A stretch of DNA of 64,000 nt from positions 1-64,000 of the forward strand of contig CABSYW010000007.1 of the NCBI GenBank assembly GCA_902482035.1. The letters run 5' to 3'. Source of the DNA: an uncultured Collinsella sp. (GTDB lineage Bacteria > Actinomycetota > Coriobacteriia > Coriobacteriales > Coriobacteriaceae). Below, piece by piece: positions 23,134 to 32,465 of this stretch (its first letter is position 1; each line of letters begins with the position of its first letter). Both the position numbers and the translations under genes were made by a program. Under the pieces are notes generated by a model, which had not been told where the DNA came from, searched no databases, and worked only from the letters and a program-made list of their open reading frames with translations.

Positions 23134-25113
23134 TTAGTCAACTGGATTGAGCGCGTCGATCTGCGCAAGCCACAGACGCGAGCTAGCGTCACTCGGCATA
23201 CGCCAATCGCCGCGCGGGCTGAGCGTCACCGAGCCCACCTTGGGACCATCGGGCAGACAGCTGCGCTTAAACTGCTGGGCAAAGAAGCGACGGTAGAACG
23301 TACGTAGCCACGTGTGGACGGTCTTGGCGTCGTAGACGCCCTCGAAGCTCTTGAGAGCCATGCGGTAGATCTTGCCCGGCTCAAAGCCAAAACGCAGCAG
23401 GTAGTAGAGGAAGTAGTCGTGCAACTCGTACGGGCCCACCAAATCCTCGGTCTTCTGCGCAATCTCGCCGTCGCCCGTGGGCGGCAGAAGCTCGGGGGAC
23501 ACCGGCGTATCGAGGATATCGAGCAAGACCTCGGCAATGCGCCCGCCAAAGACATCGGCGGCATAGCGTACCAGATGGCGCACAAGCGTCTTGGGCACGC
23601 TCGCGTTGACGGCGTACATGCTCATGTGGTCGCCGTTATAGGTAGCCCAGCCGAGCGCCAGCTCCGACAGGTCGCCCGTGCCAATGACAAAACCGCCAGC
23701 CTGGTTGGCCAAATCCATCAGAATCTGCGTACGCTCGCGCGCCTGGCTGTTCTCGTAGGTCACGTCCTGCACGGTCGGATCATGCTCAATGTCCTTGAAG
23801 TGCTGCTCCACGGCAGCATGGATCGAGACCTCGCGAAAGCTCACGCCTAGGTCGCGAGCGAGCGACTCGGCATTGGACTTGGTGCGGTGCGTCGTGCCAA
23901 AGCCGGGCATGGACACGGCCGTGATACCGGTGCGCGGCAGGCCCAAGGCGTCGAACGCACGCACGGTCACGAGGAGCGCCAGCGTGGAATCGAGGCCGCC
24001 CGAAAGGCCGATGACGGCCGCCTTGGTGCCCGTATGGGCAAGGCGGGTCTTGAGGCCGGCGGTCTGCAGGTCGAGGATAGTCTCGCAACGCTCAGCCAGA
24101 TCACCGTGGTCGGCCGGCACAAAGGGAGCGCGGGGGAAGACTCGGTCGATGTCGAGCGCATCGCGCAGGACAGGTTTTTCGGCCAGTACGCTCTCAAACG
24201 AAAACTCAACGGTCGCGGATTCCGGCGCATCGTCGGTGCGCGTCCACGTCGTCGAGCGACGGCGCTCGGCAACCAGGCGGTCAAGGTCAACGTCGGCGAT
24301 GGCCATATCGCAGGTAAGCAGTTTGGTCGCGGCGAGCTTGGAGCCGTTTTCGTAGACGAGGTTCTCACCCGCAAAGACCATGTCGGTCGTGGACTCGCCC
24401 TCGCTCGCGTCCGCGTAGGCATAGGCGCAGTACAGGCGCGCGCTCTGATTGGAGATAAGGCTGCGGCGGTAATCTGCCTTACCGATAATCTCGTCCGAGG
24501 CCGACGGGTTGAGAATCACCGTCGCACCGGCAAGCGCCATCTCGGTCGAAGGGGGCGCCGGCACCCACAGGTCCTCGCAGACTTCAACGCCCAGCACCAT
24601 ATCCTCGGCACCCTCATCACAGCAGCGGTAGACAAGCCCCGAACCCAGCGGAACCGGACCCTGACCGGCAAATTCAACCCACACGGGATCCGCAGGCGAC
24701 GGAGCAAACCAGCGACGCTCATAGAACTCGCCATAGTTGGGCAGATACTTCTTGGCCGTGAGGCCCAAAAGCTCGCCCGCGCAGCACACGGCGGCACAGT
24801 TGTAGATATTCTCGGCAACCGCAACGGGAAGACCGATGGTAAAGACGATCGGCAGCTCACGGGTTTCATCGAGGATATGCACCAGAGCAGCCTCGCAGGC
24901 ATGCAGCAGTGTGCGATTATGGAACAGATCGGCCGCGGTATAGCCAGTCAGATTAAGCTCGGGCAGCACCAGCGCGCGAACGCCGCGCTCGGTAGCCTCG
25001 CGAACAGCCGCCAGCGCAACCTCGGCATTGCCCTCGACATCGGCCACGCGAATCCGCGGCGAGGCCGCCGCCACACGCAAAAAGCCATCAGACTGAGAAA
25101 GGTGAAGATTCAT
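23134..25113 (-). CDS. nadE: Glutamine-dependent NAD+ synthetase
   Basis: This 659-residue, two-domain enzyme makes NAD+ from nicotinate adenine dinucleotide with ammonia from glutamine. Residues about 1-290 are a nitrilase-type glutaminase with Glu in LVLPELNLTGY, Lys in TAKKYLPNYGEFYE and Cys in GVEVCEDLW. The C-terminal part is the synthetase with the P-loop LSGGLDSTLALL and GTGDLSELALGWATYNGDHMSMY. GGGAGC precedes ATG 25113; an ATG 27 bases upstream is possible. It is a single gene ending at its own terminator. Confidence 0.93.
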   Translation of the reverse strand: MNLHLSQSDGFLRVAAASPRIRVADVEGNAEVALAAVREATERGVRALVLPELNLTGYTAADLFHNRTLLHACEAALVHILDETRELPIVFTIGLPVAVAENIYNCAAVCCAGELLGLTAKKYLPNYGEFYERRWFAPSPADPVWVEFAGQGPVPLGSGLVYRCCDEGAEDMVLGVEVCEDLWVPAPPSTEMALAGATVILNPSASDEIIGKADYRRSLISNQSARLYCAYAYADASEGESTTDMVFAGENLVYENGSKLAATKLLTCDMAIADVDLDRLVAERRRSTTWTRTDDAPESATVEFSFESVLAEKPVLRDALDIDRVFPRAPFVPADHGDLAERCETILDLQTAGLKTRLAHTGTKAAVIGLSGGLDSTLALLVTVRAFDALGLPRTGITAVSMPGFGTTHRTKSNAESLARDLGVSFREVSIHAAVEQHFKDIEHDPTVQDVTYENSQARERTQILMDLANQAGGFVIGTGDLSELALGWATYNGDHMSMYAVNASVPKTLVRHLVRYAADVFGGRIAEVLLDILDTPVSPELLPPTGDGEIAQKTEDLVGPYELHDYFLYYLLRFGFEPGKIYRMALKSFEGVYDAKTVHTWLRTFYRRFFAQQFKRSCLPDGPKVGSVTLSPRGDWRMPSDASSRLWLAQIDALNPVD

Positions 25114-25316
25114 AAGAATGCTCCCGTGCGTAGACGCCATTCACAACAATTAGCAAGTCCTATTGTAGTTCAACCGCCGGGTGTAACCGCATCCCACCAA
25201 CTTGGTGAGCAATTGATGAGTTGATGGTATCTGTTAAATGTCACGTACGATTCACATCTGGTGGGTACCCTGATGGCTACACGAAACGAAGTAGATTTAC
25301 GCCGGGAGGACCCCGT

Positions 25317-26270
25317 ATGACAACCAAGTACACCGACGCGCCGCGCACGCGCGTCATGACGCCGGCATCGCTCAACAACGGCGTGCACGAGAACCATTCC
25401 ATCGGACAGACCATGGCCATCGCGCCCAAAAAGGGCCTGTTCGATGACATTTCCATTCCCCAGATCATCGCCGGCGCCGCAGCTGCTGCCACGAGCGTCG
25501 CGCTTGCCTCCAAGATCGGTATCGCCGGATCGGTGATCGGCGCCGCCGTGAGCTCGGTCATCACCGTTGTGTCCTCGCAGGTCTACCGCCACTTTATCTC
25601 TGCGAGCGCCGAAGCAATCAAGGGCACGCATGCCGCTGTCGACTACCCTGCCGGCGCCTACGAGCCCGTTGAGCCCGATGTCGAGGAGCACCTAGGTGGC
25701 GCCGCGACCACGCAGGAAATGCGCCAGGTTGCGGGACGCGCGACCACAGCGCGCGTCGCCCCTAACAGCCTGCGCGCCAAGGCCGCGGCAGAGCGCAGCC
25801 AGACGCAAAAGAAGGTCATCGTCTTCTCGATCGCCATCGCCATCGTCGCAGTCATCGCCTGCGCTGGCGCCATCCTTATCACTACGGCCGGTAAGGGTCT
25901 GGGCGAGCGTCCCGAGTCAATCCTTTCGTCGCGCACGATCGAGAGCGATGCAAATGGCAACACCCAGTCGCAAGATCAGCAGGCACAGGCGGACGGCACG
26001 CAAGACAGTTCTACCTCTGCCGATTCGTCCTCGAACACCCAAAACCAATCGCAGGGCACCGATTCCTCTACGGCCAACAGTGGCACGCCGTCCGACACGA
26101 CCGACTCAAGCCAAACGACTGACGGTTCACAGCCGAACACGGGAGGCCAGACGAGCGACACCACGTCGGGAACGGGTGCAGCAGACAGTAGCAACACCAA
26201 CAACTCGAGCGGAACCGCGTCCGGCACGGCATCTGACAACTCGAGCCAAGGCACGGCATCGGGCAACTAA
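25317..26270 (+). CDS. Membrane protein with Ser/Thr/Asn-rich tail, unknown function
   Basis: This 317-residue protein has an N-terminal cytosolic stretch and a first glycine/alanine-rich hydrophobic region (residues about 48-88: IIAGAAAAATSVALASKIGIAGSVIGAAVSSVITVVSS). A linker of about 75 residues follows, then a clear membrane helix (VIVFSIAIAIVAVIACAGAILIT). The extracellular tail of about 120 residues is almost only S, T, N, G, Q and D, of the kind that is glycosylated or spans the wall. GGGAGGA precedes ATG 25317. It is divergent from nadE and ends in a strong terminator. No family recognised. Confidence 0.7.
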   Translation: MTTKYTDAPRTRVMTPASLNNGVHENHSIGQTMAIAPKKGLFDDISIPQIIAGAAAAATSVALASKIGIAGSVIGAAVSSVITVVSSQVYRHFISASAEAIKGTHAAVDYPAGAYEPVEPDVEEHLGGAATTQEMRQVAGRATTARVAPNSLRAKAAAERSQTQKKVIVFSIAIAIVAVIACAGAILITTAGKGLGERPESILSSRTIESDANGNTQSQDQQAQADGTQDSSTSADSSSNTQNQSQGTDSSTANSGTPSDTTDSSQTTDGSQPNTGGQTSDTTSGTGAADSSNTNNSSGTASGTASDNSSQGTASGN

Positions 26271-26305
26271 GCACATTTGCCTCTCATAGATAACCGACCT
26301 ATACA

Positions 26306-26342
26306 ACGGGCGCGAATCGAAAGCGGTTCGCGCCCGTTTGCC
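26306..26342 (+). terminator. Rho-independent terminator
   Basis: The perfect 11-bp stem ACGGGCGCGAA/TTCGCGCCCGT is followed by TTGCC and lies after the Ser/Thr-rich membrane protein gene. Confidence 0.75.
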
Positions 26343-26410
26343 TTGGGCGCCGCCATGGCGAACGCCATGCGATGGTAAGATGCTTTACATGTGTAAAGAG
26401 GAGATTTGCC

Positions 26411-27718
26411 ATGAGCAAGACAATAGTTAGGCCCACGCTTTCGCTGGGCAACCACATCTATCTGTATCGCCTGCTGCGCGATGCGATTGGATGCGGCAAG
26501 CAAACATTTATGACGCAGGTCGAGGAGGCGCTCGCCGCTGGCGACATGACCGCTTATGACCTGGGCTTCGAGTCCACGCGCGAGCTGCTCGAGGAGCTCA
26601 ACGACTGCGTTAAGCTCACCGTCTTTAAGGGCGGCCGCCTGTATGCCACCGTCATCGCCAACGAGGCCTGGGATGCCGCCCTTGCCAAGGGCGAGGACAA
26701 GCCCAAGGCAGCCAAGGGAGCCAAGCAGTCCTACAAAAAGAAAAAGCGCGGTGAGAAGGACCTCAAGGCTGTGCGTCCCAAGCACGTTAAGCGTCCCGAG
26801 CCCGAGCCCGTGGCCGAAGTCGCTCCGGAGCCCGAGCCCGAGCCCGAGATCGAAGTCGCTATTGAGGTAACGGTAGAAGCCGAAACCGAAATCACCGCCA
26901 CGACCGATTCCGAAGTCATATCCAAGCAGGAAGCCACTACGGAGCTCAACGAGGCTCCCAAGCCGACACCCGAAGAAGCCGCTAGCCAACCTGAGGCGCC
27001 TGCGCTCCAAAACAGCGATGTCTTTGGCGACGAGGCTGAGGACGATCAGCCCGAAGAGCCCACAGAACAGGACGCTGCCGAGGCGGCATCGGAGCCCGAG
27101 GCACCGCAGCCTGCCATCTCACTCACGGTCGTCTATGACCCCGAGAACGCCAACGCCGGCATCACCACCATGGCGTCCACTCCTGTCGAGGCAAAGTCGA
27201 GCGTCGAGGACGAGAACGCGACGCAGGTTGAGGTTGAAACTGCAGCTGCAGACGCGCCCGCCACCGTGGAGCCCGCAGATTCCACGATCAAGCCGGAAGC
27301 GACGCCGGAGCCCGCACCCGTCATCAAATCCGTGCCCACCTCTGCTTGCGAACAAATTCCCGCACCGGCACCGGCTTCGGCACCCGCAGCGGCCCCAGCC
27401 CCCGCACCCGCAGCACCGACCATCCCCGAGGACTTCCCCGTCGATTTCGCAACCGAGGTCTTCTGCCCCGGCCCGCTTCTGCACCAGTTGTCGACCTATC
27501 TCCCCTACGGCGCCGACACGCTCGGCATTGTCGGCGAGTACTACTGGATCGCCCGCGAGCGCGGTACCATCGAGGCCGCGCGAAACCGCGCAAGCTTCCC
27601 CCTGTGCTACACGCAGGCCGGCGAGCGCCGCGAGGTTACCGTGCGCATCCGCCGCAACACCACCGGCGGTCTCGGAGCCGCCTGGGGCATCGACAAGGTC
27701 GAAGCCCCGGTCGAGTAA
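26411..27718 (+). CDS. Unknown protein with acidic Pro/Glu/Ala-rich centre
   Basis: This 435-residue protein has three parts. The N-terminal domain (residues 1-95, LGNHIYLYRLLRDAIGCG to RLYATVIANEAWDAAL) looks like a small winged-helix-like fold, faintly reminiscent of LOTUS/OST-HTH domains. A short basic stretch (SYKKKKRGEKDLKAVRPKHVKR) precedes a long low-complexity region of about 230 residues rich in E, P and A. The C-terminal domain of about 95 residues (PVDFATEVFCPGPLLHQLSTYLPYGADTLGIVGEYYWIARERG) is compact and folded-looking. It has no signal peptide. AGAGGAG precedes ATG 26411. Function unknown; a nucleic-acid-binding role is only a guess from the N-terminus and basic patch. Confidence 0.65.
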   Translation: MSKTIVRPTLSLGNHIYLYRLLRDAIGCGKQTFMTQVEEALAAGDMTAYDLGFESTRELLEELNDCVKLTVFKGGRLYATVIANEAWDAALAKGEDKPKAAKGAKQSYKKKKRGEKDLKAVRPKHVKRPEPEPVAEVAPEPEPEPEIEVAIEVTVEAETEITATTDSEVISKQEATTELNEAPKPTPEEAASQPEAPALQNSDVFGDEAEDDQPEEPTEQDAAEAASEPEAPQPAISLTVVYDPENANAGITTMASTPVEAKSSVEDENATQVEVETAAADAPATVEPADSTIKPEATPEPAPVIKSVPTSACEQIPAPAPASAPAAAPAPAPAAPTIPEDFPVDFATEVFCPGPLLHQLSTYLPYGADTLGIVGEYYWIARERGTIEAARNRASFPLCYTQAGERREVTVRIRRNTTGGLGAAWGIDKVEAPVE

Positions 27719-27720
27719 AA

Positions 27721-27760
27721 AAGGCCTCGGATAGCCAATTGACCATCCGAGGCCTTTTGA
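27721..27760. terminator. Bidirectional terminator
   Basis: AAGGCCTCGGAT (27721-27732) and ATCCGAGGCCTT (27745-27756) pair perfectly over 12 bp, with A and T runs outside. Confidence 0.85.
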
Positions 27761-27771
27761 ATTCAGGCCTT

Positions 27772-28164
27772 TTAGTTGTCATCGGTGCATATAGACACCA
27801 GAGAAGCAAGCTCATCCTCAAGTTGCGGAGCAAAGTATCTAAAAGAAACCTGCGCTCCAGTCGGTATCGACTCAATCATATTCGCAGCATTATCTGAGAC
27901 TCGGTACGGTGCAGTTTCACCTGTCTTTAAATCCTCTATTGAGCAGACAGCGTCTTCAGCATCAACCGACCTAAGCACGCCTTTTCCTTGTAACATCACA
28001 TCGGCATGCCCGCCAGCTATTTCTAATGAACCTGAGTCTGTCGCAGTCACTTCTCCGGAACCTCCGCGCGATATCTCTTCCTTTGTTGAACAGCCCACCA
28101 ATGAAGCCATCAGCACCAAAGACAGGGCTAGACGAATCGCCCTACTTCGAAAAAGTCGTTCCAT
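27772..28164 (-). CDS. Small lipoprotein, unknown function
   Basis: A protein of about 130 residues with a lipoprotein signal (LALSLVLMASLVGC, lipobox cysteine near residue 25) and a short beta-rich domain (EVTATDSGSLEIAGGHADVMLQGKGVLRSVDAEDAVCSIEDL). It is exported and lipid-anchored. The start is uncertain: ATG 28164, 28176 or 28191 all lie inside the 3' end of the upstream cysteine-protease-like gene, so the two are overlapping and probably co-translated. Base composition is clearly more AT-rich than the surrounding genes, shared with its partner. Confidence 0.65.
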   Translation of the reverse strand: MERLFRSRAIRLALSLVLMASLVGCSTKEEISRGGSGEVTATDSGSLEIAGGHADVMLQGKGVLRSVDAEDAVCSIEDLKTGETAPYRVSDNAANMIESIPTGAQVSFRYFAPQLEDELASLVSICTDDN

Positions 28165-29269
28165 AAGTCCACGCATAATAGCTCTGATCATACTTCAGGA
28201 AGGATAAAGATGAATTCCAGCCGTCCGCTATGCCAATCATCTGCCTTGTCTCTCCAGTTTTCTTACCAGTAAGTGTGGCGTAAGCCTCCGCTGTTACAGA
28301 ATGGGCTGATCCGTTGTACAAACTCGCATGTAAAACATTCGGTCTATTAGAGTTAATCTCATTTTGAATGCTCGCGATAGCCGGAGAGGAGACAGTGCGG
28401 GCGATAAGAGTACTTCCTCTGCTTGCGCAGTAATTTGTAAACCCCGTTGCACAGGTTGATATCGGCGTTCCACCCAAAACAACGCCGGGAACAGTCTGTT
28501 CTTCATCGGAAAGAGCATGGGTATTGGTGTAACTCCATATCTGCATATATTGCGAAGGGTCGCTATATAAATTGGCAATGCCATACAGTTCCGCAACGTT
28601 CGAAAAAGCTGTCACCATACAAGCATAGTGGGCGGTAAGCCTCTTAATCTCGCTTTCATCATATGACATAAACTGAGAAATGGAACGAAATCCAGATACT
28701 GTGTAATCCTGCATTTGAGTTGCGTAAATTACAACATCGTTCCAGCTTGAAGGTTTATTCGATAAAACGACAGGCCGTCCTTCTATGGAAACAGCCGGGA
28801 TTGTTCTTCCGCAATTTGTTGTTATTGAACCGTCCAAAGATTGCACGCCGAATTCGAATGGATTGATCATTACGACTGGGTTATTGAAAGAATAAGACTC
28901 GACACCAAGATCTCCTCCCCGATCCATAGGGCTGACTAAGCCGTCTCCAAAACGATATCCCGTAAGTATTTCATCATCTGAAGCATCTAAAACCAAATAG
29001 CCCGCGGCTCTATTGGATGTCACAACCGGAACAATGTAACCAAGCGGGGACCCATCAACATCTACAAAAGGAATAGGGTCAGAAGGCGTATACGAATAGC
29101 CGAGGAGTCCCTTTATATATTTATCGGCAAGCTCTTGCGCAATTTCAGAAGTAAATTGTATCTGCTCACCATCAATATTGCCCGTCGAAGCAAAAACCTC
29201 TTTCGGACGTGCGGCTAAGGCGACAATTGAAGACGCGACAAGTTGCAGAAAACGACGACGCGAAAGCAT
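28142..29269 (-). CDS. Exported cysteine-peptidase-like protein (C39/C10-like), AT-rich
   Basis: This 375-residue protein has an N-terminus like a twin-arginine signal (MLSRRRFLQLVASSIVALAA). The first half may be a propeptide or ligand domain. The second half has the layout of a papain-like or C39-like peptidase: cysteine in HYACMVTAFSNVAELYG, a His in GSAHSVTAEAYATL, and an Asp/Asn in IGIADGWNSSL. A proteolytic role is inferred from this Cys-His-Asx order only; bacteriocin-processing and adhesion variants share the fold. Codons and base composition are AT-richer than neighbours, suggesting transfer. It overlaps the following lipoprotein gene. Confidence 0.6.
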   Translation of the reverse strand: MLSRRRFLQLVASSIVALAARPKEVFASTGNIDGEQIQFTSEIAQELADKYIKGLLGYSYTPSDPIPFVDVDGSPLGYIVPVVTSNRAAGYLVLDASDDEILTGYRFGDGLVSPMDRGGDLGVESYSFNNPVVMINPFEFGVQSLDGSITTNCGRTIPAVSIEGRPVVLSNKPSSWNDVVIYATQMQDYTVSGFRSISQFMSYDESEIKRLTAHYACMVTAFSNVAELYGIANLYSDPSQYMQIWSYTNTHALSDEEQTVPGVVLGGTPISTCATGFTNYCASRGSTLIARTVSSPAIASIQNEINSNRPNVLHASLYNGSAHSVTAEAYATLTGKKTGETRQMIGIADGWNSSLSFLKYDQSYYAWTYGTTFSK

Positions 29270-29511
29270 ATGTTCTTCTTTCTAGAGAAGCGACTTATAA
29301 GGTACTCCTATTCTATAATCTTTTTTGTAACGTTACAGCACTGGTTATATTTCAATTCGATTTGCTTATGTCCTTGCAACCCAATGCGTCTTTACGTTTT
29401 AAACGGAATTAGAAAATCACTCATAGCAAAAACGGGCTTTAATCCCAAAGAGATAACTTTGATTATGAATCAAACCAGCAGCCAGGGCATAGCTGCAGTG
29501 CAATTGCTACA

Positions 29512-29541
29512 AGAAAGGCCGCCCTTGGTGGCGGCCTTTCT
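29512..29541. terminator. Terminator after ettA
   Basis: AGAAAGGCCGCC (29512-29523), loop CTTGGT, GGCGGCCTTTCT (29530-29541), perfect 12 bp. Confidence 0.85.
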
Positions 29542-29549
29542 ACTTGCTA

Positions 29550-31229
29550 CTAGTCACGCGTCAGCTTGCGGTGAATACGATGCGGCTGGGCTGCGTCCTC
29601 GCCCAGGCGCTCGATGCGGTTGGCCTGATAGGCCTCAAAGTTGCCCTCAAACCAATACCAGTTGCCCGAATTCTCGTCGGTGCCCTCCCACGCCAGGATG
29701 TGCGTGGCAACGCGGTCCAGGAACATACGGTCGTGGCTAATGACCACCGAACAGCCCGGGAACTCGAGCAGCGCCGCCTCGAGCGAGGACAGCGTCTCGA
29801 CGTCGAGGTCGTTCGTGGGCTCGTCGAGGAGCAGCAGGTTGCCGCCCTGCTTGAGCGTAAGCGCCAAGTTCAGACGGTTGCGCTCGCCACCGGAGAGTAC
29901 GCCAGCGCGCTTCTGCTGGTCCTGGCCCTTAAAGCCAAAGCTCGCCACGTACGCACGGCTCGGGACCTCGGTCTCGCCGACCATCATGTGGTCCAGGCCG
30001 TCCGAGACGACCTCCCACAGATTCTTATCGGGGTCGATGCCGGAACGGTTCTGGTCGACGTAGGAGATCTTGACGGTCTCGCCTACCTCGAGCTCGCCCG
30101 AAGTCAGCGGCTCCAGGCCAACGATGGTCTTGAAGAGCGTAGTCTTGCCCACGCCGTTGGGGCCGATGACGCCCACGATGCCGTTGCGCGGCAGGGTGAA
30201 TGATAGGTCGTCGATGAGCACACGGCCATCGAACTCCTTGTGCAGGTGATGGGCCTCGAGCACCTTGTTGCCCAAACGCGGGCCCACGGGGATGCGGATG
30301 TCGGTCCAGTCGAGTTTCTGGCTTGCGCGGGCCTCGGCCTCCATCTCCTCGTAGCGAGCCAGACGGGCCTTGTTCTTGGCCTGGCGAGCCTTGGGCGAGC
30401 TGCGTACCCACTCGAGCTCGGCCTCCATGCGCTTGGCGAGCTTGGCGTCACGGTTGCCCTGCGCCTCGATACGGGCGGCCTTGGTCTCCAGATACGTGGA
30501 GTAGTTGCCCTTGTAGGGATAGAGGTGACCGCGGTCGACCTCGCAGATCCACTCGGCAACGTTATCCAGGAAGTAGCGATCGTGCGTGACGGCCAGAACG
30601 GCGCCCTGGTAGTTGTGCAGGAAGTGCTCGAGCCACAGGATCGACTCGGCGTCCAGGTGGTTCGTGGGCTCGTCGAGCAGCAGCAGGTCGGGAGCCTCGA
30701 GCAGCAGCTTGCACAGGGCCACGCGGCGGCGCTCGCCGCCGGAAAGCACGTTGACCGGCATGTCGGAATCGGGCAGCTGCAGGGCGTCCATGGCCTGGCC
30801 GAGCTTGGAATCGATATCCCAGCCGTCGGCGGCGTCGATCTCGTCCTGGAGCTTGCCCATCTCGGCCATGAGGGCGTCCATGTCACAATCCGGGTCGCAC
30901 ATCTCCTCGCCGATCTTGTTAAAGCGATCGACCTTGGCAATCATGTCACCAAATGCCATGCGCACGTTCTCGATGACGGTCTTGTCGTCGTCGAGCGGCG
31001 GCTCCTGCTGCAGGATACCCACGGTGTAGCCAGGGGTGAGCCTGGCATCGCCGTTGGAGACCTCCTCGATGCCGGCCATGATCTTGAGCAGGGTCGACTT
31101 GCCCATACCGTTGGGGCCCACGACGCCGATCTTGGCACCGGGGTAGAAGCTCAGGGTCACGTCGTCAAGGATTACCTTGTCGCCATGGGCCTTGCGAGCC
31201 TGATGCATCTGGTAGATAAACTCCGCCAT
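29550..31229 (-). CDS. ettA: ABC-F translation factor EttA
   Basis: This 559-residue cytosolic protein has two ABC domains and no membrane part. Walker A: GPNGMGKST (near residue 40) and GPNGVGKTT (near 345). Signatures LSGGERRRVAL and LSGGERNRLNLAL; Walker B LLLLDEPTNHLD and LLLLDEPTNDLD. The linker (about 240-300) with KARLARYEEMEAEARASQKL and the short arm match EttA, which binds the ribosomal E site and gates entry into elongation by ATP/ADP ratio. The start MAEFIYQMHQARKAHGDKVIL is typical. Single gene with its own terminator. Confidence 0.92.
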   Translation of the reverse strand: MAEFIYQMHQARKAHGDKVILDDVTLSFYPGAKIGVVGPNGMGKSTLLKIMAGIEEVSNGDARLTPGYTVGILQQEPPLDDDKTVIENVRMAFGDMIAKVDRFNKIGEEMCDPDCDMDALMAEMGKLQDEIDAADGWDIDSKLGQAMDALQLPDSDMPVNVLSGGERRRVALCKLLLEAPDLLLLDEPTNHLDAESILWLEHFLHNYQGAVLAVTHDRYFLDNVAEWICEVDRGHLYPYKGNYSTYLETKAARIEAQGNRDAKLAKRMEAELEWVRSSPKARQAKNKARLARYEEMEAEARASQKLDWTDIRIPVGPRLGNKVLEAHHLHKEFDGRVLIDDLSFTLPRNGIVGVIGPNGVGKTTLFKTIVGLEPLTSGELEVGETVKISYVDQNRSGIDPDKNLWEVVSDGLDHMMVGETEVPSRAYVASFGFKGQDQQKRAGVLSGGERNRLNLALTLKQGGNLLLLDEPTNDLDVETLSSLEAALLEFPGCSVVISHDRMFLDRVATHILAWEGTDENSGNWYWFEGNFEAYQANRIERLGEDAAQPHRIHRKLTRD

Positions 31230-31413
31230 TTGTCTGTTTTATCCTTTCTACCTGCCGTTTCCATATTCTTGTTTCGCTTTAGTGGAAACGAAATGAGGAA
31301 ACCGGCTCTGAAGCTTAACGAAAAAGGGGCATGGTTGCCCACACCCCCTAATACTACCTGGGAAAAGTCCCCCGGAACACACTATGAACTGCGTACGCTA
31401 GTTTTCCGCAACC

Positions 31414-32118
31414 TTAACGAGCGGCTCGCTGCGATTTACGCCACAGCAGATACGAGTAGACGTAGACGGCTCCGACCGAACCAAACGCCAGCACCGCAAT
31501 CACCGCGGCGACGACTTCACTCGAAAGCACGCTACCCGCCACGCCCATCACAATCAGGCCAAAGCCCAGCACCATAAAGCAGGCACCGCCAAAGCGCTGC
31601 GTACGGCGCCAGTTCTCGGGATCGGCAAGCGCCCAAGGCGTCTTGATACCAAGCGTATAGTTCTGCTTCACACGCGGCAAGTAGTTGCCTACGCCGATGA
31701 ACAGCAAACCGACAGCACCGGAAATCAGCACGTTGACCGAACCGACCGCCGGCACCACGCCCCAGACCGTAAGCTCTCCCAGCCAGCTTATAGCGCACAT
31801 GAACAAGGTGAAGGCGATTACGAAGCCCTGATAGAACTTGCCCGAGGTTCGATATGCCTCGCCTTTGGGATCGATGCGCGGCACCACGCAGAACATTGCG
31901 AGAAGCGCCAGAGGCAGCACGCCGAGCGCGGAGGCCATCCAGCTAGGACCCCAACCGTCGACAGCGCCGTTCGCGCCCCAGTGCGTGGGAATCTGCGCAG
32001 GCAAGCTCGGCATCACCCAGAGATGCGCGGCAACATTAATAGCGCAGACCACAACAAGCATGGCCCACACGCGCGACGATACCCCCGTGGCGTGAATGCC
32101 CTTGTTTTCATTATTCAT
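31414..32118 (-). CDS. SdpI-family membrane protein
   Basis: A protein of about 234 residues with six hydrophobic segments. It contains the DUF1648 start (PSLPAQIPTHWGANGAVDGWGP) and the SdpI part (GNYLPRVKQNYTLGIKTPWALADPENWRRTQRFGG). SdpI in Bacillus subtilis gives immunity to the SDP toxin and signals to the repressor SdpR. GGAAGGTG precedes ATG 32118; a GTG 9 bases upstream is less likely. Its start overlaps the end of the ArsR-type gene by 8 bases, so the two form a coupled pair. No SDP toxin gene is nearby. Confidence 0.85.
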   Translation of the reverse strand: MNNENKGIHATGVSSRVWAMLVVVCAINVAAHLWVMPSLPAQIPTHWGANGAVDGWGPSWMASALGVLPLALLAMFCVVPRIDPKGEAYRTSGKFYQGFVIAFTLFMCAISWLGELTVWGVVPAVGSVNVLISGAVGLLFIGVGNYLPRVKQNYTLGIKTPWALADPENWRRTQRFGGACFMVLGFGLIVMGVAGSVLSSEVVAAVIAVLAFGSVGAVYVYSYLLWRKSQRAAR

Positions 32119-32389
32119 TCTTATCACCTTCCGTGTTTGTAAAGCCCATAAACCAACCGATCAAGTCCTGCATGACGGTGGTGTTTAAGCTGTAAACGAT
32201 GTTTTGGCCATGACGTTCGTCAGTCACCAACCCGGCGTTTTTGAGCGTCGCCAAGTGATGGCTCAATGACGGCTTGCTGATGTCAAAATGCTCGGCAAGC
32301 TCCCCGGCCGTGCGATTGCCCTCGCGCAGCAGTTCCAAAATGTGACGCCGTGTAGGATCGGCCAGCGCCTTAAAACCCTCTCCCGGCAT
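32111..32389 (-). CDS. ArsR/SdpR-family repressor
   Basis: A 92-residue winged helix protein: FKALADPTRRHILELLREGNRTAGELAEHFDISKPSLSHHLATLKNAGLVTDERHGQNIVYSLNTTVMQDLIGW. It lacks metal-binding cysteines and resembles SdpR. It likely represses its own operon with the SdpI-like gene. AGGAGG 5 bases before ATG 32389 fixes the start; two ATGs further upstream are rejected. A palindrome lies about 50 bases upstream. Confidence 0.88.
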   Translation of the reverse strand: MPGEGFKALADPTRRHILELLREGNRTAGELAEHFDISKPSLSHHLATLKNAGLVTDERHGQNIVYSLNTTVMQDLIGWFMGFTNTEGDKNE

Positions 32390-32437
32390 AAGACCTCCTC
32401 TCATCATCTCTCATGACGCGCAAACTATACTCGATAT

Positions 32438-32453
32438 TTAGATGTTTGTCTAA
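32438..32453 (-). promoter_or_regulatory. Candidate SdpR operator
   Basis: TTAGA and TCTAA are perfect inverse half-sites with 6 bases between, set in AT-rich DNA 49 bases before the repressor start. Position and symmetry fit an ArsR-type autoregulatory site. Confidence 0.5.
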
Positions 32454-32465
32454 CTATCTAATCTA

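Noticed and set aside
26040..26270. Ser/Thr/Asn-rich repeats considered as non-coding satellite DNA
   Set aside because: The frame is intact from a good ribosome site and ends at a terminator; it reads as an extracellular tail.
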